A DNA stretch of 11,884 nt from Eubacteriales Family XIII. Incertae Sedis bacterium (GTDB taxonomy: Bacteria; Bacillota_A; Clostridia; Peptostreptococcales; Anaerovoracaceae): contig JAITLA010000108.1 in assembly GCA_031278145.1 (NCBI GenBank), positions 1-11,884 on the forward strand, read 5' to 3'. The translations under genes and the position numbers were made by a program. Shown here in pieces: positions 1 through 5,347 of the stretch. Position 1 is the first letter of the stretch. Each line of letters starts with the position of its first letter. The notes beneath the pieces are model-generated. The model made no database searches, had not been told where the DNA came from, and was given only the letters and a program-made list of their open reading frames with translations.

Positions 1-968
1 GTGAGGATCTGGCGCAGGCGGTTCTCGTCGCCGTTGATCGTCGCGGGGACCGCGTCTTCCGCTTCGTAGACGAAATCGAGGCGCTTGTTTTGGCAGAGCA
101 GCTTGAAGATCGAATGCAGGTTGTCGAGCATGGCGCGCAGATTGTAATTCGTCTTGACAATCTCGAGCTTGCCCGCCTCGATCTTTGAAAAATCCAGAAT
201 GTCGTTGATGATGACGAGAAGCGATTGCGAGGACTTGCGTATATCGTCGAGATACTTCTTTTGCCGCGCGTCCAGCTCGGAACGGGCAAGCATCTCGCTC
301 ATGCCGATGATGGCGTTCATCGGGGTGCGGATTTCGTGGCTCATGTTCGCAAGGAAGTCGGATTTGGCGCTGTTGGCGGCCTCGGCGCGCTGCTTCTCGC
401 GCAGGAAGTCGGTCAAGTCCACCATTACGGCCAATACGCCCGCCGTAATCCCCGCGGCGCCGCCCGCGCTGCCGACGCTCCGCAGCTCGATGGCGTAGTA
501 TCGCTCCCGCTCGTCGCCGGAAAAATCCGCCCAATCGTGATAGGTGATCGTCCGGCCGTAGACGCTCACGGCCTCTATGGCGTCCTGCAGGGCCGCCATG
601 CTCTCGGGCTTGAAATAGCGCGAAAACACCTCTTCAAAGGTGTGGTTCTTGACGTAGTCGAAGTTTGGCGTGCCGGCGGCCGTGAGCAGAGCCCTCGTGC
701 AGAACACGATGCGGTTCGAATCGTCCAGGAGCGCGATGATGCTCGGGCAGCTCTCGATCAGCATGTCCGTGTAGGCGCGCTGCTTCGCGTTCTCCGCCGA
801 AAGCGCGACGCCGAGCGTATCCTTGGCTTCAAGCATCTTGGCTATCTTCTCGTGGAGGCTGTGCGACACGCGAAGCTCGCGCGAGAGCTTTGAAACCTGC
901 ATCTTCAGTTGTTTTACTTCGTTTTGAAGCGCGGCGTTCTCTTCTTGCGGGGACAATTTCGTTTCCAT
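1..968 (-). CDS. PAS-domain sensor histidine kinase, C-terminus cut by window edge
   Basis: Read on the minus strand from ATG at 968 (first codons [11 protein letters not shown]), the frame stays open to base 1, giving 322 codons without a stop. Order: a charged, leucine/lysine-rich probable coiled coil (about residues 5-65); a PAS-like domain (about 70-190, opening [19 protein letters not shown]); then a HisKA dimerisation domain with the phospho-acceptor motif [14 protein letters not shown], His at residue 211. The start of the HATPase N-box region ([10 protein letters not shown]) is at the window edge. No membrane segment is visible, so it should be cytosolic. By family, it autophosphorylates on the His and passes phosphate to a response regulator; a fused receiver may lie beyond the edge. 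The start is fixed by an in-frame TGA two codons upstream (TGA GAG ATG); no good Shine-Dalgarno is visible. It lies 220 bp downstream of the FIST gene, probably in one transcript. Confidence 0.93.
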   Translation of the reverse strand, partial: METKLSPQEENAALQNEVKQLKMQVSKLSRELRVSHSLHEKIAKMLEAKDTLGVALSAENAKQRAYTDMLIESCPSIIALLDDSNRIVFCTRALLTAAGTPNFDYVKNHTFEEVFSRYFKPESMAALQDAIEAVSVYGRTITYHDWADFSGDERERYYAIELRSVGSAGGAAGITAGVLAVMVDLTDFLREKQRAEAANSAKSDFLANMSHEIRTPMNAIIGMSEMLARSELDARQKKYLDDIRKSSQSLLVIINDILDFSKIEAGKLEIVKTNYNLRAMLDNLHSIFKLLCQNKRLDFVYEAEDAVPATINGDENRLRQIL

Positions 969-1188
969 CTCTCAAGCGCGTGGCGTTTGCGTGACAACCA
1001 ATCAAAATTACCGCTTAGCTTTAGAAGGTTCAATCAAAACTACGCAAACGCCGCGATAGCTTTGTTCGGATCGGGTTCTGCCGGCCTATTTGGCTCCCGC
1101 AGCGTACTCGAAGCTACGTGAGGAAGCCAATATAGGCCGGCAGGTTCCGAGCCGGGCAAAAATGGCGTGGCGTTTGCGTAGTCACCAA
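969..1188. repeat. Palindromic repeat element between kinase and FIST genes (MITE-like)
   Basis: Non-coding gap. Bases 1039-1182 form one long imperfect inverted repeat. The outer arms read ACTACGCAAACGCC (from 1039) and GGCGTTTGCGTAGT (to 1182). The inner arms CTGCCGGCCTAT (1077-1088) and ATAGGCCGGCAG (1132-1143) are perfect complements, and the pairing continues inward. A copy of CAATCAAAA sits just outside each end (1031-1039 and 1186-1194). A further copy of the right end lies at 978-1007 and matches 1165-1194 at 26 of 30 bases. Terminal inverted repeats, short flanking direct repeats and no coding capacity suggest a miniature inverted-repeat element. A structured intercistronic RNA is the alternative. 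No T-run follows the hairpin in either direction, so it is not a typical intrinsic terminator. Confidence 0.6.
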
Positions 1189-2349
1189 TCAAAAGACGCA
1201 GGCGACGAACGCATTATTGTGAAACCTATTGATGGCCTTCGCATCCGATACGCGGGTCGGGCATATCTCGCCGCCCGAGTATGCCATCATGAAGGGCAGC
1301 CGGGGCGCGAGCCTGTCCCTGATCAGCTTGAGCTCCAGCAGATGTTCCGCGCCCAGGGACATGCTCCGCGAGATGCAGGAGTAGATCAGGAGCCCCGACG
1401 CGCCGGCGGCCTCCGCGAGGGCCCTCTCGACGGCCTCCCCCGTGGTGAACAGCACGTCGTCCTTGTCAAACACGCCGATGTAGAGCGTGGCGCCCTCGGG
1501 CATCGCGCCCGCGCAGATCGCGTGGCGCTCGGGCGACAGGCCGATGAACACCTTGGACACCTGCGGCGTGCCGTCGCCGTAGTCGAGCATGAAGGGCAGG
1601 GACGTCATCGCATACGCCGTTTCGCTCGCCTCCGTCAGGCCGAGATCCTCAAAGTATTCCACGACGGGCCTATCGTTGACCTCCATGAGGATGTGCCCCG
1701 CGCTCTTTGTGACGAGCGCGCTCTTGCCGAGGATCTTGTCCGGCGAGATGGTTGCGATGAAGAATTTGGGCTTGATATCGCCGTAGATCAGAAGCATCGC
1801 CATGCGGTCGTTGTAATGCGCGCCGTCGTGGATCATGAAGCACTTGGAGAAATCGGCGGTGTCGTCGACCGCCAGCGTGCCGAAGCAGGGCGCGCCGCCC
1901 GAGGCCTCCGTGAGCGCGATCACGTATTCGTCCCCGGAATTCTCCACCATGAACGGCGCATACGCGAGGATCAGCGCGGGCCTTTCTTCGCGGCCGGAGG
2001 CCGCTTCCGCGTAGCACCGCGCGATGATGCCGGCGGGCGCGCCGCGCAGGGGATCCGTGCGCGCGATCACGAATTCGGCTTCGTCGCTTGTCAGGACCAT
2101 GAGCGTAAGGAGCAGCTCGCTCGCCGCCTCGGGCACGGCCTGCGCGGAGGTGATGGCGCCGAGCACGGGAAAGGGCAGCGCCTCGCACAGGGCCTTTACG
2201 ACGCCCGACAGCGCAAACTCATAGTGGCATGCGAGGATGCCCACGGTATTCTTTTCCGGCGGCCCGCCCGGCCCAAGCCGCGTTTTCACCTCCTCGACCG
2301 CGCGTTCCACATCGTCGATCTCCGTCGTATAGGATAGAATGCTCCGCAT
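1189..2349 (-). CDS. FIST domain-containing sensor protein (FIST_N + FIST_C)
   Basis: A 386-aa protein read from ATG at 2349. FIST domains are intracellular sensory modules predicted to bind small ligands, possibly amino acids, and often feed into histidine kinases or other signalling enzymes. The N-terminal half (about residues 25-190, with VGILACHYEF and LGAITSAQAV) fits FIST_N. The C-terminal half (about 200-386) ends in the recognisable FIST_C signature AYSGGEICP...NRFHNNAF. No signal peptide or membrane segment is seen, so it should be cytosolic. ATG 2349 is preferred because AGGGGAGG lies 8 nt upstream (2358-2365). An in-frame GTG at 2379 would add 10 residues but would put this Shine-Dalgarno inside the gene. 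The protein carries no output domain of its own, and the PAS kinase follows on the same strand, so the two probably form a split sensor (inference). The stop codon overlaps the outer CAATCAAAA repeat of the palindromic element. Confidence 0.92.
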   Translation of the reverse strand: MRSILSYTTEIDDVERAVEEVKTRLGPGGPPEKNTVGILACHYEFALSGVVKALCEALPFPVLGAITSAQAVPEAASELLLTLMVLTSDEAEFVIARTDPLRGAPAGIIARCYAEAASGREERPALILAYAPFMVENSGDEYVIALTEASGGAPCFGTLAVDDTADFSKCFMIHDGAHYNDRMAMLLIYGDIKPKFFIATISPDKILGKSALVTKSAGHILMEVNDRPVVEYFEDLGLTEASETAYAMTSLPFMLDYGDGTPQVSKVFIGLSPERHAICAGAMPEGATLYIGVFDKDDVLFTTGEAVERALAEAAGASGLLIYSCISRSMSLGAEHLLELKLIRDRLAPRLPFMMAYSGGEICPTRVSDAKAINRFHNNAFVACVF

Positions 2350-2408
2350 CGCCGCCGCCTCCCCTTCCGTGCGTTGCACGTGTAAACAGATCCGCTCTTA
2401 TGTCGGAT

Positions 2409-2414
2409 AGTATA
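2409..2414 (-). promoter_or_regulatory. Candidate -10 box for the FIST/kinase transcript
   Basis: On the minus strand the sequence reads ATGATATACTATCC, containing TATACT, a good -10 hexamer, about 60 nt upstream of the FIST start codon. The best -35 candidate at a 17-nt spacing is weak (TATGCA). This is the only promoter-like AT-rich stretch directly upstream of the gene. Confidence 0.4.
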
Positions 2415-2419
2415 TCATG

Positions 2420-2560
2420 CTTTTTTGCGCTTGCATAGACGCAAAATCCAAAACTTTACTGCGCACGCCCACTTCTTCCCATTCCCCTCGGGGCGCGCGG
2501 GGCCGCGCGCGCAAAAACCCATGGGGGCGTTCCGGTGGGCCGATTTGCGCGCATTTAAAA
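2420..2560. other. GC-rich divergent intergenic spacer with a short palindrome
   Basis: No supported gene. The strongest structure is a GC-only hairpin with arms GCGCGCGG (2493-2500) and CCGCGCGC (2503-2510). No T-run follows it on either strand, so it is not a terminator. The stretch separates the FIST promoter from the A-tract promoter zone. Confidence 0.4.
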
Positions 2561-2630
2561 AAAATAAAAAAAATTTCAAAAATGTTGCCCGGGCAACATA
2601 CATTCCCGAAAAAGTGTGATATGATATATA
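2556..2630 (+). promoter_or_regulatory. A-tract promoter with extended -10 for the surface-protein genes
   Basis: A-tracts (2557-2573) resembling an UP element precede CATACA (2597-2602, weak -35), a 17-nt spacer, and TGATATGAT, an extended -10 with hexamer TATGAT at 2620-2625. This is the best plus-strand promoter upstream of the gene at 3224. It would give a leader of about 590 nt. No transcript data are available, so this rests on motif match only. Confidence 0.5.
2582..2599. promoter_or_regulatory. Perfect 18-bp palindrome, candidate operator
   Basis: ATGTTGCCCGGGCAACAT is exactly self-complementary. It lies between the A-tracts and the extended -10 and overlaps the first bases of the -35, a typical place for a dimeric repressor or activator. 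Read on the minus strand the same bases form a 7-bp stem with a CCGG loop followed by TTTTGAAA and two runs of eight T. It could therefore instead be an intrinsic terminator for leftward transcription. Confidence 0.5.
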
Positions 2631-2666
2631 AAAATCAAATAAATCAAGCACTTGTCCCTTCTGAGC

Positions 2667-3061
2667 GCCGCCCGATTTCGAACCCCTGCGGAGGAAATCG
2701 GGCCGCCGGCGGCGATGCCCCTGCCGCCGGTCCGTGAGCGCCCGGGCTGAAATGCCCGCGGGGCCGGCTTTGCCGGCCTTCGCGGAACGGATTTTCGATC
2801 CCGGCCTGTCCGGCATCGAAGCGCCGAAGGCGCGTCCCGCATCCGTATCCGTATAGAAAGAGGGTGACCTGTCGGATCGCCGGCGCATGCCGGCGCATGG
2901 CCTATCGTGGAATCCGGCCGTCGCGCTCTTTCGCATCCCAAGCGTGGGATGGGGAACGCGGCGGCCTTTGTTTTGGTCAAAACCCCTTGCGGGTTTACAT
3001 ATATATATACGCAAGCGTGTGACAAACACGCAAACCCAAATAGGCGCGGCAAGCGTGCCGC
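2667..3061 (+). ncRNA. Highly structured 5' leader or stand-alone RNA, unassigned
   Basis: There is no credible gene here, but a series of perfect stems: 2670-2679 with 2694-2703 (10 bp), 2706-2713 with 2723-2730, 2762-2768 with 2772-2778, 2821-2825 with 2829-2833, a tandem GCCGGCGCAT pair at 2879-2898 that folds on itself, 2934-2940 with 2945-2951, 2980-2985 with 2991-2996, 3015-3020 with 3026-3031, and 3046-3051 with 3056-3061. The octamer CAAGCGTG occurs three times (2939, 3012, 3050), and in two of these AGCG forms the apical loop. I do not recognise a known riboswitch or large RNA class. If transcribed from the promoter near 2620 it is the leader of the gene at 3224. A leftward RNA from a promoter near 3000-3025, ending at 2582-2599, is also possible, so the strand is uncertain. 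Confidence 0.4.
2998..3025 (-). promoter_or_regulatory. Possible leftward promoter inside the structured region
   Basis: On the minus strand TTGTCA (plus 3020-3025, five of six bases of the -35 consensus) is followed after 16 nt by TATATG (plus 2998-3003) in an alternating AT tract. A transcript from here would run left through the hairpin array and meet the palindrome plus T-rich tract at 2599-2556. The -35 lies within a small hairpin, so the match could be accidental. Confidence 0.25.
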
Positions 3062-3088
3062 AATACGAGAAAGGAGGCCCGTGGCAAC

Positions 3089-3142
3089 ATGCACGAAAAA
3101 CGAAGAAGCTTCATTCTGCCGGCCCGTGCGCGCGGCGGATAG
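3089..3142 (+). CDS. Candidate 17-aa leader mini-ORF
   Basis: The perfect Shine-Dalgarno AAAGGAGG (3070-3077) is the strongest in the window, yet no long gene starts behind it. The nearest ATG, at 3089 (11 nt away, slightly long), opens a 17-codon frame MHEKRRSFILPARARGG ending in TAG at 3142, 81 nt before the secreted-protein start. It is basic and shows no repeated codon that would suggest amino-acid attenuation. It could be a regulatory upstream ORF, a real small protein or a chance frame; a GTG at 3081 (spacing only 3 nt) would open a different 52-codon frame overlapping the next gene. Confidence 0.3.
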   Translation: MHEKRRSFILPARARGG

Positions 3143-3223
3143 CGCGCCCCATGTCTTTTCACGGCTCTTTGGCGTCATCCGTATCCGACAAAGATCAACA
3201 GAGATTTGTAAGGAGCAAATAAG

Positions 3224-5272
3224 ATGTACAAATTCATGAAGAAAAGAACTCTATCCGCACTGACCGCCCTCTTCCTTCTTCTCGCCCTCTTCGCGGGCCT
3301 GCCCGCGAGCGCGAGCGCGGCGAGCGGCAACTGGACGGACAGCGGCAACTACGACACGACTTGGTACACGTCCAATCCCACAGCCACCGCCTACACCATA
3401 GGCACGGCGGCGGAACTTGCGGGCCTGTCCGTACTGACCAACGGGATGTACGACAGCACGCCCGTTCCCTTCACGGGCGTCACCATCACCCTGGGCGCCG
3501 ACATAGACCTCTCGGCGCACTACTGGACGGTACCCATCGGGGAGGCCACAATCGTGGCCGATCTGAAAACCAACTACAGCCCCGCCGTCGTCGGCGGCCA
3601 TAAGTTTGCGGGCACCTTCGACGGCGCCGGCAATGGGATCGCCGGCGTGACGATAGGCAAATCCACGACCAACGGCACGGGCCTCTTCGGCTACCTCTCG
3701 CCCACGGGCACGATAGAGGATCTGACGGTTTCGGGCAGCGTATCGGTGATGGGCGCGCAAGGCGAGCCCAATGACGCCACGGGCGGCGTGGTGGCCTACA
3801 ACAGCGGCACGATCAACAAAGTCACGAACAACACGATCGTGACCGGAAGCAGCTATTGCTACAACATCGGCGGCATCGCGGGCTTCAACAACCATCTCTA
3901 TCCCGATCCCGACGGCGATACGCCCGTGGGCGTCATCGCCAACTGCACCAACACCGCCGCCATAGCGGGTCACTCCAAGGTCGGCGGCATCACGGGTGAG
4001 AACGCGGGCGCAATCGGCACATCCTCAAACAGCGGCCCCATCAGCAACGTCGTCAGCGGCAAGAACGGCGCGGGCGGCATTGCGGGACGCAACGGCGACA
4101 ACAACGTCGCCACGGAAACCGGCGTCATCATCAACTGCTACAACTCGGCCGACATCAGCAGCGCGGACGGCCGCTGGTTTGGCGGCATCGTCGGCTTCCA
4201 GAACGCCCTCTCCTCCGTCACAAACTGCTACGACACGGGCGATCTGCTGGGCGGCTACGACGACTACGCGCCCATCATAGGCCAGGACGAGGGCAGGTCG
4301 ACGCTGGTGTACTCGCTGGAGGAGCTCAACCACCACGGTAGCCTTGCCGTGGTGGGGACTATAGAAGACGCAGAATACCTGCAAAGCGGCGAATTCCTCG
4401 ACACGCTGAACGCCAACAGCATCGACCTCGGCTTCGGGGACGCTTGGATACAGGGTATGAGCGGCTACCCGGACCTGACCTACAACGCGCCGGCCCCCAG
4501 CCCCTCGGGTGGCGGCGGCACGCCCAACAACTATTCGACCATCTACCTGAGCGGCAACGGGGACGATGACAACACGGGCGGCACCCCCACGGATCCCGTG
4601 GCGACCCTCGAGAAGGCCCTGGGGGTCGCGGCCATGTCCACCGATCCCGATGTCAGCATCTCCGTCATGGACACGATCACGGTCACGACGGGCCAGAGGG
4701 CGCTGGCGGGCGCGATCCCGGTCAACTGGACAAACGCGAGCACGACCGGCCCCATGTTTGTGGTGGCTGACGACGGCGCGCTGCTCATAGGCGGCCTGCT
4801 GATCAGCGGCAAGAGCGGCAGCGCCAACATCGACACCGCGCTTATCGTGGAAGACGGCGGCAGCCTCACGCTGCGCAACAACGCGGGCGTCCAAGACTGC
4901 GCCGTGGGCATAGACGTGGAGGCGGGCGGCAATCTCACGCTGAACCGCTCGAGCGTCGCGGGCACGCGCAACAGCGTCAGGTTCACCGCCGGCACCGGCG
5001 GCGCGTTTACGCTCTTTGCGGGTCCCGATCAGGTCATAACGCTTACCGGCACGGTCTGGCTGTACAATGGGGCGCAGATCACCATAGGCTCCGCCGTATC
5101 GAGCGGCATCGTGGTCGAAAGCAATGTGCCGTCCGACGGGCTTGTTGTGGCGTGGGGCACGGCGGATTATCAATTGAACTCCCATGACGCCGCTGCGGTC
5201 ACATACGCGGGCGGCGGCTTTGTTGTTGGACTCGACCCCAACAACGCCCTGATACTGAAAGAAAACCGTTAA
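3224..5272 (+). CDS. Secreted GLUG-repeat / beta-helix surface protein
   Basis: A 682-aa protein started by ATG with AAGGAG 8 nt upstream (3210-3215). Residues 1-34 are a classic signal peptide (KKR, leucine/alanine core, ASASA cleavage region). Residues 58-100 carry the lead-in YTIGTAAELAGL...TITLGADIDL that typically precedes GLUG repeats. GLUG-type rungs occupy about 120-345 (for example GTGLFGYLS, GGIAGFN, GGITGENAG, GGIVGFQN) with recurring NC motifs (Cys 241, 305, 335). A proline/glycine linker (about 422-436) leads to a second domain opening IYLSGNGDDDNTGGTPTDP, like the start of pectate-lyase-type right-handed beta-helices, and running to the C-terminus. No catalytic residues, LPXTG signal or S-layer homology domain are visible, so it is probably exported and released or held non-covalently. 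A role in adhesion or surface binding is inferred from the family. It shares its GLUG module with the next gene. Confidence 0.9.
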   Translation: MYKFMKKRTLSALTALFLLLALFAGLPASASAASGNWTDSGNYDTTWYTSNPTATAYTIGTAAELAGLSVLTNGMYDSTPVPFTGVTITLGADIDLSAHYWTVPIGEATIVADLKTNYSPAVVGGHKFAGTFDGAGNGIAGVTIGKSTTNGTGLFGYLSPTGTIEDLTVSGSVSVMGAQGEPNDATGGVVAYNSGTINKVTNNTIVTGSSYCYNIGGIAGFNNHLYPDPDGDTPVGVIANCTNTAAIAGHSKVGGITGENAGAIGTSSNSGPISNVVSGKNGAGGIAGRNGDNNVATETGVIINCYNSADISSADGRWFGGIVGFQNALSSVTNCYDTGDLLGGYDDYAPIIGQDEGRSTLVYSLEELNHHGSLAVVGTIEDAEYLQSGEFLDTLNANSIDLGFGDAWIQGMSGYPDLTYNAPAPSPSGGGGTPNNYSTIYLSGNGDDDNTGGTPTDPVATLEKALGVAAMSTDPDVSISVMDTITVTTGQRALAGAIPVNWTNASTTGPMFVVADDGALLIGGLLISGKSGSANIDTALIVEDGGSLTLRNNAGVQDCAVGIDVEAGGNLTLNRSSVAGTRNSVRFTAGTGGAFTLFAGPDQVITLTGTVWLYNGAQITIGSAVSSGIVVESNVPSDGLVVAWGTADYQLNSHDAAAVTYAGGGFVVGLDPNNALILKENR

Positions 5273-5286
5273 ATCTCACCGCATGT

Positions 5287-5335
5287 CGCATGTAAGATCG
5301 GCGGTATCGCCCGCCGTCTTACATGCGGCTTTTTT
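5287..5335 (+). terminator. Intrinsic terminator between the two surface-protein genes
   Basis: Left arm 5287-5304 pairs with right arm 5311-5327 over 17 bp with one bulged T (5298), around a six-base loop, followed by GC and six T (5330-5335). It begins 15 nt after the TAA of the 682-aa protein. The right-arm segment ACATGCGG (5321-5328) can also pair with CCGCATGT at 5279-5286, because CGCATGT is duplicated just before the hairpin. Confidence 0.9.
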
Positions 5336-5340
5336 GAGGA
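5336..5340 (+). promoter_or_regulatory. Ribosome binding site of the giant gene, abutting the terminator
   Basis: GAGGA starts at the base right after the terminator T-run and lies 7 nt before ATG 5348. It supports that start and shows there is no room for a promoter between terminator and gene. Confidence 0.75.
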
Positions 5341-5347
5341 CAAAGAG

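Noticed and set aside
1077..1143. Inner hairpin as an intrinsic terminator of the FIST gene
   Set aside because: No T-run follows on the minus strand, and the hairpin is part of a larger palindrome.
1090..2337. Plus-strand open frame of about 415 codons opposite the FIST gene
   Set aside because: The minus-strand product has FIST signatures and a good ribosome site; the plus-strand product is a shadow.
2350..2379. GTG at 2379 as the FIST start
   Set aside because: The strong AGGGGAGG at 2358-2365 is correctly spaced for ATG 2349 and would be internal if GTG were used.
2690..2760. GGAGGAAATCGGGC resembles the GAGGAAAGTCCGG box of RNase P RNA
   Set aside because: The other universally conserved RNase P segments are not found downstream, and this stretch is explained by a local 10-bp hairpin.
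2415..3178. Several 100-200 codon frames on both strands in the divergent intergenic region
   Set aside because: They lack Shine-Dalgarno sites and family motifs, overlap each other, and are explained by GC-rich palindromic sequence.
2640..3200. Possible known riboswitch (c-di-GMP, fluoride, cobalamin) ahead of a surface protein
   Set aside because: Looked for their core conserved strings and found only fragmentary matches.
3151..3222. 23-codon frame whose TAA ends one base before the secreted-protein ATG
   Set aside because: No ribosome site precedes ATG 3151; the close spacing to the next start is probably coincidence, though translational coupling is not excluded.
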